A stretch of DNA of 64,000 nt from assembly GCA_900539915.1 (NCBI GenBank), contig UQDU01000007.1, forward strand, positions 1 through 64,000. Reading direction: 5' to 3'. This DNA comes from an uncultured Bacteroidales bacterium (GTDB taxonomy: Bacteria; Bacteroidota; Bacteroidia; Bacteroidales; Muribaculaceae). Both the position numbers and the translations under genes were made by a program. Positions 54,907 to 62,281 of the stretch are shown piece by piece (the stretch's first letter is position 1; every line of letters begins with the position of its first letter). The notes beneath the pieces were generated by a model. It was given only the letters and a program-made list of their open reading frames with translations, was not told where the DNA came from and did no database searches.

Positions 54907-54949
54907 CAAAAAGAGAGTCAGGGGCGACGCATGACGCGCCGCCCCTGAC
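54907..54949 (-). terminator. Intrinsic terminator after rpsA
   Basis: Arms GTCAGGGGCG (54917-54926) and CGCCCCTGAC (54940-54949) form a perfect 10-base stem, followed on the minus strand by TCTCTTTTT. It is 25 bases past the rpsA stop. Confidence 0.85.
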
Positions 54950-54974
54950 AGGGTATGAAATCTCTTGCGTAAGA

Positions 54975-56768
54975 TTACTTGTTTTCGAGCTTCTCCTTGA
55001 GAGCTGCGAGAGCTTCGAGGTCGCCGAGGGTAGTCTTTTCAAGGGGAGCGTTGAGAGCGGGAGCCTCTTCCTCACGCTTGGCGCGGGGAGCTGCTGCACG
55101 CTTCTGACGACGCTGTTCGCCACGCTCAGTACGCTGCTCGTCTTCGAAGATGCGGCTGTGGCTGAGGATGATGCGCTTGCTGTCCTTGTTGAATTCGATT
55201 ACCTTGAAGTCGAGCTTCTCGTCGAGCTTGGCCTGTGAGCCGTCCTCCTTCTGGAGGTGCTTGGGAGTAGCGAAGCCTTCAACGCCGTAGGGGAGGGCGA
55301 TTACGGCACCCTTCTCTACCATCTCTACGATGGTACCCTCGTGTACAGAGCCAACGGTGAAGATGGTCTCAAATACATCCCAGGGATTCTCCTCGAGCTG
55401 CTTGTGGCCGAGTGAGAGACGACGGTTCTCCTTGTCGATTTCGAGAACCTGCACATCGATGTCGGCACCGATCTGGGTGAACTCGCTGGGGTGCTTGATT
55501 TTCTTGGTCCAGCTGAGGTCGCTGATGTGGATGAGGCCGTCAACGCCCTCTTCGATTTCAACGAACACGCCGAAGTTGGTGAAGTTACGCACGCGGGCAG
55601 TGTGCTTGCTGCCTACGGGGTAACGCACTTCGATGTCTTCCCAGGGATCTTTCTTGAGCTGCTTGATGCCGAGGCTCATCTTGCGGTCCTCGCGGTCAAG
55701 TGTCAGGATGACAGCCTCAACCTCGTCGCCGACCTTCATGAAGTCGTTGGCAGAGCGGAGGTGCTGGCTCCATGACATTTCGCTCACGTGGATGAGGCCT
55801 TCGACGCCGGGTGCGATTTCAACGAATGCACCGTAGTCAGCCATAACCACTACGCGGCCCTTAACCTTGTCGCCGACCTTGAGGTTTTCGTCAAGGGCGT
55901 TCCAGGGATGGGGCTGGAGCTGCTTGAGACCGAGGGCGATGCGCTTCTTCTCGTCGTCGAAGTCGAGGATAACGACATTGAGCTTCTGGTCGAGCTGCAC
56001 AACCTCTTCGGGATGGCTTACGCGGCCCCAGCTGAGGTCTGTGATATGGATGAGACCGTCAACACCGCCGAGGTCGATGAATACGCCGTAGGTGGTGATG
56101 TTCTTGACGGTACCCTCGAGTACCTGGCCCTTCTCGAGCTTGGAGATGATCTCGCGCTTCTGCTGCTCGAGCTCTGCCTCGATGAGAGCCTTGTGGCTTA
56201 CGACCACGTTGCGGAACTCAGAGTTGATCTTGACAACCTTGAACTCCATGGTCTTGCCTACAAACATGTCATAGTCACGGATGGGCTTGACGTCGATCTG
56301 GCTGCCGGGGAGGAATGCCTCGATGCCGAGCACGTCAACAATCATACCGCCCTTGGTGCGGCACTTGATGAAGCCCTTGATGATTTCGTCCTTCTCGAGG
56401 GCCTCGTTGATGCGCTCCCATGCACGGGCGGCGCGGGCCTTGCGGTGAGAAAGGATGAGTTGACCCTTCTTGTCTTCCTGGTTCTCGATGAACACTTCTA
56501 CAGTGTCGCCGACCTTGAGGTCAGGATTGTAGCGGAATTCGCTGATGGGGATGATGCCGTCGCTCTTGTAGCCGATGTTAACCACAGCCTCACGCTTGTT
56601 GAGGGCGATGATGGTACCTTCGATTACATCCTTGTCCTTGACGGTGTTAAGGCTCTCGTCATAGGTGCGGGTGAGCTCTTCGCGTGATTTTTCTCCCTGG
56701 GTTTCGCCCTTTTCAAAGGCATCCCAGTCGAAGTCTTCGATTGGAGAATTTTTTACTTCTTCAGTCAT
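54975..56768 (-). CDS. rpsA: 30S ribosomal protein S1
   Basis: RNA-binding protein of the small subunit, important for mRNA loading, notably where Shine-Dalgarno sites are absent. 597 residues. Six S1 domains follow a short acidic N-terminus; the repeats are visible as VEGTIIALNKREAVVNIGYK (near 48), GFIKCRTKGGMIVDV, GTVKNITTYGVFIDLGGVDG, GRVVVMADYGAFVEIAPGVEG, ARVRNFTNFGVFVEIEEGVDG and GTIVEMVEKGAVIALPYGVEG. The C-terminal tail is Arg/Ala/Glu-rich. Intact and well conserved. Confidence 0.98.
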   Translation of the reverse strand: MTEEVKNSPIEDFDWDAFEKGETQGEKSREELTRTYDESLNTVKDKDVIEGTIIALNKREAVVNIGYKSDGIIPISEFRYNPDLKVGDTVEVFIENQEDKKGQLILSHRKARAARAWERINEALEKDEIIKGFIKCRTKGGMIVDVLGIEAFLPGSQIDVKPIRDYDMFVGKTMEFKVVKINSEFRNVVVSHKALIEAELEQQKREIISKLEKGQVLEGTVKNITTYGVFIDLGGVDGLIHITDLSWGRVSHPEEVVQLDQKLNVVILDFDDEKKRIALGLKQLQPHPWNALDENLKVGDKVKGRVVVMADYGAFVEIAPGVEGLIHVSEMSWSQHLRSANDFMKVGDEVEAVILTLDREDRKMSLGIKQLKKDPWEDIEVRYPVGSKHTARVRNFTNFGVFVEIEEGVDGLIHISDLSWTKKIKHPSEFTQIGADIDVQVLEIDKENRRLSLGHKQLEENPWDVFETIFTVGSVHEGTIVEMVEKGAVIALPYGVEGFATPKHLQKEDGSQAKLDEKLDFKVIEFNKDSKRIILSHSRIFEDEQRTERGEQRRQKRAAAPRAKREEEAPALNAPLEKTTLGDLEALAALKEKLENK

Positions 56769-56844
56769 TTAAAAGTTAATAAAACAGGGTTAATTAAATT
56801 GGAGTGCATCGGCGGCAGTGGACACACTGCTGCATGATGCGGTG

Positions 56845-56852
56845 CAAAGGTA
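56845..56852 (-). promoter_or_regulatory. rpsA promoter minus-7 box
   Basis: Minus-strand TACCTTTG matches TAnnTTTG, 76 bases before the rpsA start. No TTG is evident at the usual spacing. Confidence 0.5.
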
Positions 56853-56940
56853 GTGATTTTTTGTCAATTACACTTAGAGAAAACATCACTAAATCACAAA
56901 AAAATCACTAAATTAGCATCCTGAATAATCTGACCGATAT

Positions 56941-57378
56941 ATGAACGATATGCCCGGCGAATGGTGGACTGCCCCCACCGAAAGCGAGTCAGGCCGCCTG
57001 ATCATGGTGACCGGACGCGATGATGTAGACAAGTTCCGTGACAATCCGCGCTTCAGCATCCGCGTGGAGGTGAGCTGGAAATATGAAGGCGATGCCTCAG
57101 GCATGCCTATGGCCGGGGATTCGGCCATGATGGAGGAGGTGACCGACCGCCTCGCCGAGGCTTTCCGCAAGGACCCGGTAGCTGTGATGACCGGCATCTA
57201 TACCGGCGACGACCGCCGCGACTGGATATTCTACACACTCAGCGTCCATATCTTCGGACGCAAGCTCAATGAGGCCTTGGCAGACCTGCCGCTGCTGCCT
57301 CTGACCGTCTACACCGAAAACGACCCCGGCTGGGACGAATACGCCGAGATGTCACAGGCGCGTGTCGACATCTCGTGA
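56941..57378 (+). CDS. DUF695 domain protein
   Basis: 145 residues, soluble. The whole length fits DUF695 as I remember it: WWTAPTESESGRLIMVTGRDD near the start, RVEVSWKYEG, the acidic helix MMEEVTDRLAEAFRKDPVAVMTGIYTGDDRRDWIFYT at 62-98, and LADLPLLPLTVYTENDPGWDEY near the end. Function is unknown. It is single and followed by a good terminator, which also marks the start of the 57.4-59.4 kb islet. Confidence 0.88.
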   Translation: MNDMPGEWWTAPTESESGRLIMVTGRDDVDKFRDNPRFSIRVEVSWKYEGDASGMPMAGDSAMMEEVTDRLAEAFRKDPVAVMTGIYTGDDRRDWIFYTLSVHIFGRKLNEALADLPLLPLTVYTENDPGWDEYAEMSQARVDIS

Positions 57379-57476
57379 CATTGCGTGGCTGTATGGGAGC
57401 CTGCCCGCGGCAACGCCTCCTGTCAGACCCAGTCCATGAAATCAGTGGTGTCGGTGTCGGGGGCTTCTTTTTTTCC

Positions 57477-57515
57477 AACATCATCGACAGATGATGTTTT
57501 TCTTTTTTTTTATTT
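57477..57515 (+). terminator. Intrinsic terminator after DUF695 gene
   Basis: Arms AACATCATC (57477-57485) and GATGATGTT (57490-57498) with a GACA loop, followed by TTTCTTTTTTTTT. About 100 bases past the stop. Confidence 0.8.
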
Positions 57516-57537
57516 TTATTTTCTTTCCTTTGTGGCA

Positions 57538-57636
57538 TTTCTTCCGACTTAATGGGGGTTTCTTCCGACTTAACCCCGGTTTCTTCCGACTTAATGGGGG
57601 TTTCCTCCGACTAAACCCCGGTTTCTTCCGACTTAA
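57538..57636. repeat. Iteron-like 21-bp tandem array
   Basis: Four full 21-base units and a fifth partial one, each opening TTTCTTCCGACTTAA (one unit has TTTCCTCCGACTAAA). The last six bases alternate TGGGGG, CCCCGG, TGGGGG, CCCCGG, so neighbouring units can pair. The period is exactly two helical turns. Read on the minus strand, 21 bases are seven codons giving KSEETGV/KSEETPI, but unit 4 has an in-frame TAG, so translation across the array is not supported. Confidence 0.85.
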
Positions 57637-58028
57637 TTCTTGCGATGCGGATTGAGGCGGTCGGCTCTCTTTAGGCTCGAGTGTCGGATGACTGTATTAT
57701 ATAGCGAGAGGGCACCGGAGCTGGTTGCCAGTCCGATGCCCTCTGTGTAGCTACCACACCAAAGGATGCGATGAAACTCCGAATGACAGGATTTGAGTGC
57801 TCGCCGTCCTTTGTAATCCTCCGTGGCCCTGAGGCCAACCCTTGTGGGTGAGGCCCGCCATTGGGCGGTTACGCTTTGTCTCGGTATTTCAGAAAAATTT
57901 GATGAGTTTCCCAATCTACTTTGATGTGGCGTTTATCTTGATAACACAAAGATATGCGTTTTGGTTGAATTATCCAATTTTTGGATGAAAAAACATCTGA
58001 AAAGCTGCGGTTTCGGCTGTCAGAGGTG
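57637..58028. other. Non-coding, structured stretch next to the TAC operon
   Basis: No supported gene. A long hairpin at 57707-57744 pairs AGAGGGCA..CGGA..CTGG with CCAG..TCCG..TGCCCTCT around TTG, with one mismatch and one bulge. A second structured block near 57830-57875 contains GGCC-A-ACCC-TTGT-GGGT-GA-GGCC and GCCC/GGGC pairs. This could be a small RNA gene or a degraded mobile-element end. A 93-codon minus frame (57633-57914) crosses both hairpins and is more likely chance. Confidence 0.5.
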
Positions 58029-58448
58029 TCATTCTTTGGTCGGGTCAATCACAAAGTCCTCCTTTATGAGTGTTGTCAGATTGATAGGTGGCACTATAAA
58101 CTGGCTGAACGGTGTGCCTTCAGTCTTGCAGAACATGATGCCGCGTGTGACGCCTACTGTCTGATTGGCGAAGAAGCCAAGCTCGTCTTTGGTGATGGTC
58201 AGCGGCCCTTTTTCGGCGCGGCTGTCCCAGTCGCCCGGCTCTATGTCAAACTCGCATGACACTCCGAGCTTGAGGAATGGCTTGTCTTCGTTGACAAACT
58301 CTATGGCGAAGTCGCATGCGATGCGTTTCGCATCGGTTGCGGCTTTGAATCCAAGCCCTATGGAGTAGGATATGCCATCGGAAGGAGCCGTGTCGGCCAA
58401 TATGGCAAATTGGCTGACATTTATTTTGGCCATTCTAAATTTAATCAT
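58029..58448 (-). CDS. SecB-like chaperone of a TAC module
   Basis: 139 residues. Start at the ATG at 58448, overlapping the antitoxin stop by four bases. The fold pattern is SecB-like: beta strands ISYSIGLGFKAATDAKRIACDFAIEFV and KLGVSCEFDIEPGDW. Then come a helix with TKDELGFFANQTVGVTRGIM, and the SecB/TAC signature FCKTEGTPFSQFIVPPINLTTLI near 105-127. In toxin-antitoxin-chaperone systems such a protein protects and folds the antitoxin and couples toxin control to stress or phage attack. I infer this role from motif and position; a true Sec export role is less likely. Confidence 0.85.
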   Translation of the reverse strand: MIKFRMAKINVSQFAILADTAPSDGISYSIGLGFKAATDAKRIACDFAIEFVNEDKPFLKLGVSCEFDIEPGDWDSRAEKGPLTITKDELGFFANQTVGVTRGIMFCKTEGTPFSQFIVPPINLTTLIKEDFVIDPTKE

Positions 58449-58852
58449 GCTGCTTCGTAATCTGATTTCGTAGAGACAGGCTGATATTGCTCTTCGCTGG
58501 TGAATCGCGCTGTCTCGGTGCTGAGGAATGTGTTGTAATTGACGGTGCGCCATTTCGGGCTGATGTATTGGCGGCGATGGTCTTCGTTTATGACCTCATT
58601 GAGTGGCTGGAAGTCGATTTTGGGGACGACGCCAAATGCCAAAGCCAGTTCGACCAGCTTGGAGAGCTTATGGTCGTAATCACCGTTGAGAAGTTGAGAT
58701 ACATAACCTTTGCTTACACCGAGATGCTTGGCCAGGTCTGTGCGGTTCATGCCGTTGGCCTGCATGAAATCTTCGGCACAGTTAAACAGGTCAATCTGTG
58801 TCTTGGCTATCCAATATTCGGGCGAACTTAAGATTTCCTTACGGTTATTCAT
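58445..58852 (-). CDS. HigA-like antitoxin (XRE family) of a TAC module
   Basis: 135 residues. A helix-turn-helix (about 26-75: FMQANGMNRTDLAKHLGVSKGY and VSQLLNGD) would bind its own promoter. A C-terminal extension from about 85 to 135, with aromatic residues (SPKWRTVNYNTFL), has the size and place of the chaperone-addiction region described for TAC antitoxins. Start overlaps the toxin stop by four bases and its stop overlaps the chaperone start by four. It is probably repressor for the operon via the inverted repeat at 59251. Confidence 0.85.
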   Translation of the reverse strand: MNNRKEILSSPEYWIAKTQIDLFNCAEDFMQANGMNRTDLAKHLGVSKGYVSQLLNGDYDHKLSKLVELALAFGVVPKIDFQPLNEVINEDHRRQYISPKWRTVNYNTFLSTETARFTSEEQYQPVSTKSDYEAA

Positions 58853-59237
58853 ATCGCATTATCTTTAGGGAAGTCCTTAATCAGGGACTTCAACAGTTTA
58901 ATGTCTTTCTTTTGTGAGCCTTTAAAGCCTCCGACTACTATATAGATGTCAGGCTTTTGTTTGATGACGTAGACTCTTAATCGGTCTTTCTTAAATTCAA
59001 ACAGATCGTTTCTCCGGGAGTCTTCGATATGATTGAATTTTGTCGACGGAAAGCGTTTGCCGTCGGTCAGATTGTCCATGTAAGCAATGATGTAGCTGTA
59101 CAGCTTGCTGTCAGCTACGTTTTTGCTTATTCATCGAGAAACTGGTCAAATTGGCAAACTCCATCGACGTAGAGCTTATAGAATTTGTATTGAGGATTGT
59201 TTACGTCCTCGTATGGTTTTGTCTCATAATCGCTCAT
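58849..59237 (-). pseudogene. RelE/HigB-like toxin, frameshifted by one base
   Basis: Read from the ATG at 59237 the frame gives MSDYETKPYEDVNNPQYKFY and on to QFDQFLDE, then a stop TAA at 59127-59129. In the next frame, continuing from 59130, it resumes ISKNVADSKLYSYIIAYMDNL, then HIEDSRRNDLFEFKKDRLRV, and ends at 58849. Both halves fit one RelE/HigB-type toxin of about 129 residues. Adding one A (GATGAA-ATAAGC) near 59130 would restore it. A shorter ATG start at 59079 would give 76 residues lacking the N-terminal strand. Real mutation, sequencing error or a minus-1 frameshift are all possible; no classical slippery heptamer is present. It is the first gene of the operon. Confidence 0.8.
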
Positions 59238-59250
59238 TTTGTTAAACCGG

Positions 59251-59265
59251 CGAGAAATTATCTCG
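59251..59265. promoter_or_regulatory. Candidate operator of the TAC operon
   Basis: Perfect inverted repeat CGAGA-AATTA-TCTCG between the promoter and the toxin start. It would overlap or follow the transcription start at about 59268. This is a good place for repression by the HigA-like protein. Confidence 0.55.
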
Positions 59266-59274
59266 AATGGTCTG

Positions 59275-59305
59275 CAAATGTAGCGTTAGTTTACGAGTAA
59301 AACAA
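59275..59305 (-). promoter_or_regulatory. Promoter of the TAC operon
   Basis: Minus-strand TACATTTG (59275-59282) with TTG (59303-59305) exactly 20 bases upstream: a complete Bacteroidota promoter. It lies 37 bases before the toxin start. Confidence 0.75.
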
Positions 59306-59320
59306 GGAAAAACGCCCAAA

Positions 59321-59340
59321 AGTTTAGTTAGAACTAAACT
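59321..59340 (-). terminator. AT-rich hairpin after the glycosyltransferase gene
   Basis: Perfect 8-base arms AGTTTAGT and ACTAAACT around TAGA. On the minus strand it is followed by TTTTGGG. It may end transcription of the 59441-60403 gene before the TAC promoter. Confidence 0.5.
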
Positions 59341-59440
59341 TTGTGCATATATGATAATATGGGGCGTATGTGAATGCCCCGATACACTGAGTGGATGGAG
59401 GGTGAAATATGGCTGCCGGTTGCAGGGTCTCCGGGAGAGG

Positions 59441-60403
59441 TCAGTTGAGGCGGTAGAAGGCGTGGCCGAGGAGGCGGAGCACTGTGGGGCCGAGGTAGCT
59501 GACTGCGGCTGCGGCGCGGTTGCGCCAGCGCACTGAGCCGTTGGCTATGGTGGCGCGGCGCAGTCGGCGGATTTCGGTCCAGCATAGGTTGGCCATGGTG
59601 TGGCGCTGGTGGTTGCAGCAGAGTGCATACATGTTGAAGCATGCGCTGAGGCGGCGGTCACGGGCTGCGGCGAGCAGCGAGGGATTGTTGCGCGAGGCTG
59701 CATCGGCCTCGATCCATTCGGTCACGCGGAGCACATCCAGACGCTTTTCGTCCCACAGGCTCATCGCGCTGTCGGGGTTGCGGCGGTAGAGATAGAGGGT
59801 GCGGTGGGTGAGAGCTACCTGGTTGACGCGGTGAAACAGGCGGTAGTTGAAATCCAGGTCCTCGTAGTAGAGGTTTTCCTTGAATCGGATGTCGCCTATG
59901 GCCGAGCGGCGGTAGAGCCGTCCCCACGGCGAGGAGATGAAGCCGGTGCGGTAGAGCATTATTTTGTTGGCCAGTTCGGCTCCTATGACGGTGTGCCTCT
60001 CCGAAGGGTCGGCGGCATAGTGGGGCGACATGGACGCATCGCGGAAGTAGCGGCCTATGGTAATGTCGACCGACGGCCCCATGAGGGTCAGCAGATGGGG
60101 GAGCGCGCCGGGCATCAGCATGTCGTCGGCATCCACGAAAGCTATGTATTCGCCCGTGCTTGCGTCTATGCCTGTGTTACGCGCACCGCCGCAGCAGCGG
60201 TTTTGCTGGCAGATGACCCTTATGCGCGGGTCGGTTTCGGCATAAGCGCGGGCTATGACGGGGGTGTCGTCCGTGCTGCCGTCGTCGACCACGATTATCT
60301 CCTTTATTACATCCTCCTGCCCGGTGAGCACACTGTCAAGGCATTGCGACAGATACCGCTGGTTGTTATAGACAGGGATTATGACCGAAATGCTTGCTTC
60401 CAT
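59441..60403 (-). CDS. Family 2 glycosyltransferase
   Basis: 320 residues, GT-A fold. The N-terminal half has ISVIIPVYNNQRYLSQCLDS, VVDDGSTDDT near 36, GGARNTGID and the metal site FVDADDML near 90. A C-terminal helical region follows, with HRVNQVALTHRTLYLYRRNP near 190-210, common in family 2 sugar transferases for capsule or glycan side chains. Donor is unknown. Single gene with its own promoter (60411) and an almost leaderless start. Confidence 0.92.
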   Translation of the reverse strand: MEASISVIIPVYNNQRYLSQCLDSVLTGQEDVIKEIIVVDDGSTDDTPVIARAYAETDPRIRVICQQNRCCGGARNTGIDASTGEYIAFVDADDMLMPGALPHLLTLMGPSVDITIGRYFRDASMSPHYAADPSERHTVIGAELANKIMLYRTGFISSPWGRLYRRSAIGDIRFKENLYYEDLDFNYRLFHRVNQVALTHRTLYLYRRNPDSAMSLWDEKRLDVLRVTEWIEADAASRNNPSLLAAARDRRLSACFNMYALCCNHQRHTMANLCWTEIRRLRRATIANGSVRWRNRAAAAVSYLGPTVLRLLGHAFYRLN

Positions 60404-60410
60404 GACCCTG

Positions 60411-60441
60411 CAAAATTAATCTATTTATCTTTACGATGCAA
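60411..60441 (-). promoter_or_regulatory. Promoter of the glycosyltransferase gene
   Basis: Minus-strand TTG (60439-60441), a 20-base spacer and TAATTTTG (60411-60418). It ends seven bases before the ATG at 60403. Confidence 0.65.
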
Positions 60442-60445
60442 TAAG

Positions 60446-60609
60446 CTGCTTGCAACACCTCCTGACAATCAACCCCCATAAGCAGGGATGCACAGTATAA
60501 ATGGGCACATCGGCGATGTGCTGGCTGTGCGTAACCCCATGCACGGCTGGCACGTCTCCGACGTGCCCTCCCTCGCTTGCATCTCTTAAGTTAGTTACAC
60601 ACCTGCTTG
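60446..60609. repeat. Diverged palindrome cluster, possible relic of the MITE-like family
   Basis: Contains GCACATCG-G-CGATGTGC (60505-60521) and GGCACGTC-TCC-GACGTGCC (60549-60567). The right end CTTAAGTTAGTTACAC resembles the right terminal repeat of the element at 45544. A 7-base direct repeat CTGCTTG lies at 60446-60452 and 60603-60609. The left terminal repeat is not recognisable, so this is tentative. It fills most of a 310-base gap. Confidence 0.45.
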
Positions 60610-60630
60610 TAATCAGGCCATATATGTGAT

Positions 60631-60668
60631 GGGCACCCTGTCTCTCGTGGCGGAGAGGCGGGGTGCCC
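60631..60668 (-). terminator. Hairpin after gdhA
   Basis: Arms GGGCACCC (60631-60638) and GGGTGCCC (60661-60668) with an inner stem CTCTC/GAGAG. About 46 bases past the gdhA stop. It lacks a T run on the minus strand, so it may be a stability hairpin. Confidence 0.5.
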
Positions 60669-60713
60669 ATGCTTCTTGGTTAGTGATATCTTAGATTAGA
60701 GAAGCGTCGAGGT

Positions 60714-62051
60714 TTAGATTATGCCTTGTCCCATCATGGCGTTGGCTACCTTCATGAAGCCAGCGATATTTGCCCCTTTCATATAGTTGATGTAGCCGTC
60801 AGGCTCGGTGCCGTATTTGACGCACTGTTCGTGGATGGACTTCATAATGAAATGGAGTTTCTGGTCTACCTCCTCCGCTGACCACTGGAGGTGCATGGCG
60901 TTCTGGCTCATCTCGAGGCCTGAAGTGGCCACACCGCCGGCGTTTACAGCCTTGCCGGGAGCATAGGTGGTGTGGCTGGCGATAAACGTGTCGATGGCTT
61001 CGGGCGTACAACCCATGTTGGATACTTCGGCCACCATGAGCACGCCGTTGTCCACGAGCTGGCGTGCGTCGTTGCCGTCAAGCTCGTTCTGGGTGGCGCA
61101 GGGGAGGGCTATGTCGACCTTCTGCTCCCAAGGCTTCTTGCCGGGGAAGAATTTTGCGCCCGGGAATTTCTCGGCATAAGGCTCTACGATGTCATCGCCT
61201 GTGGCGCGGAGATAGAGCATATAGTCTATTTTCTCAGCGTTGAGGCCGTCGGGGTCATAGATGTAGCCGTCGGGACCGGAGATGGTCACCACTTTCGCGC
61301 CCAGCTCGGTGGCTTTCTTGGCTGCGCCCCAGGCCACGTTGCCGAAGCCCGATATGGCCACTACCTTGCCCTTGATGTCGTCGCCTTTCTTGGCGAGCAT
61401 GCTCTGCACGAAGTAGAGAGCACCGTAGCCGGTGGCCTCGGGACGTATCAGCGAGCCGCCGAAGTCAAGACCCTTGCCGGTGAATGCGCCGTCGTGGCGG
61501 TCGACGAGCTGCTTGTACATGCCGAACATGTAGCCCACTTCGCGTCCGCCTACGCCGATGTCGCCGGCAGGCACATCGCGGTCAGGGCCGAGGTTTTTCC
61601 AAAGCTGGAGTATGAAAGCCTGGCAGAAGCGCATGATTTCAGCTTCGCTCTTACCGCGAGGCGAGAAGTCACTGCCGCCTTTGCCGCCGCCCATGGGGAG
61701 GGTGGTAAGGGCGTTTTTGAAAGTCTGCTCGAAACCGAGGAATTTGAGAATCGAAAGGTTGACCGATGCGTGGAATCGGATGCCGCCCTTGTACGGACCT
61801 ATGGCCTTGTTGAACTGTACGCGGTAGCCGAGGTTGGTCTGCACCTCGCCTTTGTCGTCGACCCATGTCACGCGGAATGTGATGATGCGGTCGGGTTCCA
61901 CCATGCGTTCGATAATGCGTGCCTTCTCAAATTCGGGATGTTCGTTGTAGACATCCTGCACGCACATCAATACTTCTTTGACTGCCTGGAGATATTCTTT
62001 TTCGCCAGGGTGTTTTGCCTCAAGGGCACTCATGATATTGTTTATATCCAT
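60714..62051 (-). CDS. gdhA: NADP-specific glutamate dehydrogenase
   Basis: Makes glutamate from 2-oxoglutarate and ammonia; a main ammonia-assimilation enzyme in gut Bacteroidales. Start at the ATG at 62051 (MDINNIMSALEAK); an upstream in-frame ATG would add 26 residues not typical of the family. 445 residues, the standard length for family-I GDH. Catalytic lysine in PMGGGKGGSDF near 122, the PAGDIGVGGREVGYM region, and a dinucleotide-binding SGFGNVAWGAAKKA near 236. Its partner process, ammonium uptake by amtB, is encoded at 26922. Confidence 0.97.
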   Translation of the reverse strand: MDINNIMSALEAKHPGEKEYLQAVKEVLMCVQDVYNEHPEFEKARIIERMVEPDRIITFRVTWVDDKGEVQTNLGYRVQFNKAIGPYKGGIRFHASVNLSILKFLGFEQTFKNALTTLPMGGGKGGSDFSPRGKSEAEIMRFCQAFILQLWKNLGPDRDVPAGDIGVGGREVGYMFGMYKQLVDRHDGAFTGKGLDFGGSLIRPEATGYGALYFVQSMLAKKGDDIKGKVVAISGFGNVAWGAAKKATELGAKVVTISGPDGYIYDPDGLNAEKIDYMLYLRATGDDIVEPYAEKFPGAKFFPGKKPWEQKVDIALPCATQNELDGNDARQLVDNGVLMVAEVSNMGCTPEAIDTFIASHTTYAPGKAVNAGGVATSGLEMSQNAMHLQWSAEEVDQKLHFIMKSIHEQCVKYGTEPDGYINYMKGANIAGFMKVANAMMGQGII

Positions 62052-62126
62052 ATTCGTTAAGGTGTTAAATATGAATGTGTTGTGTGTAAAGTTTTTCAGG
62101 TATGGCAAACGTCGGTTTGCTGACAT

Positions 62127-62134
62127 CAAATGTA
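62127..62134 (-). promoter_or_regulatory. gdhA promoter minus-7 box
   Basis: Minus-strand TACATTTG matches TAnnTTTG, 75 bases before the gdhA start. No clear TTG 19-21 bases upstream. Confidence 0.5.
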
Positions 62135-62244
62135 AGGGAAAAAATTATGAAAATCGGTTTTTGAGACTTAAAATTTGTTAATGTAAAATGCGGCTCTCTT
62201 TTTGCATGCTGATGTTTTCGCATGAAGTCGTGGCCGTGGGGCGG

Positions 62245-62252
62245 TTACTTTG
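62245..62252 (+). promoter_or_regulatory. Possible amidase minus-7 box
   Basis: TTACTTTG (one mismatch to TAnnTTTG), 29 bases before the ATG at 62282. It lies inside an earlier in-frame start at 62222, favouring the later start. Confidence 0.4.
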
Positions 62253-62281
62253 CGGATGTAACTCAAAAACAACGTGATAAA

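Noticed and set aside
57266..57538. Minus-strand frame extending through the T-rich terminator and iteron-like array
   Set aside because: Lysine-rich translation comes from the terminator T tracts, and the array has an in-frame stop. The DUF695 gene on the other strand explains the conserved part.
57633..57914. A 93-codon minus-strand reading frame with many Arg, Ser and His
   Set aside because: It crosses two strong hairpins, has no promoter box or family resemblance, and its composition looks like translated structured DNA.
62222..62281. Upstream start adding 20 residues to the amidase
   Set aside because: A likely promoter box lies inside this segment, and short phage-type amidases begin directly with the RNISLIVVHCTAG strand.
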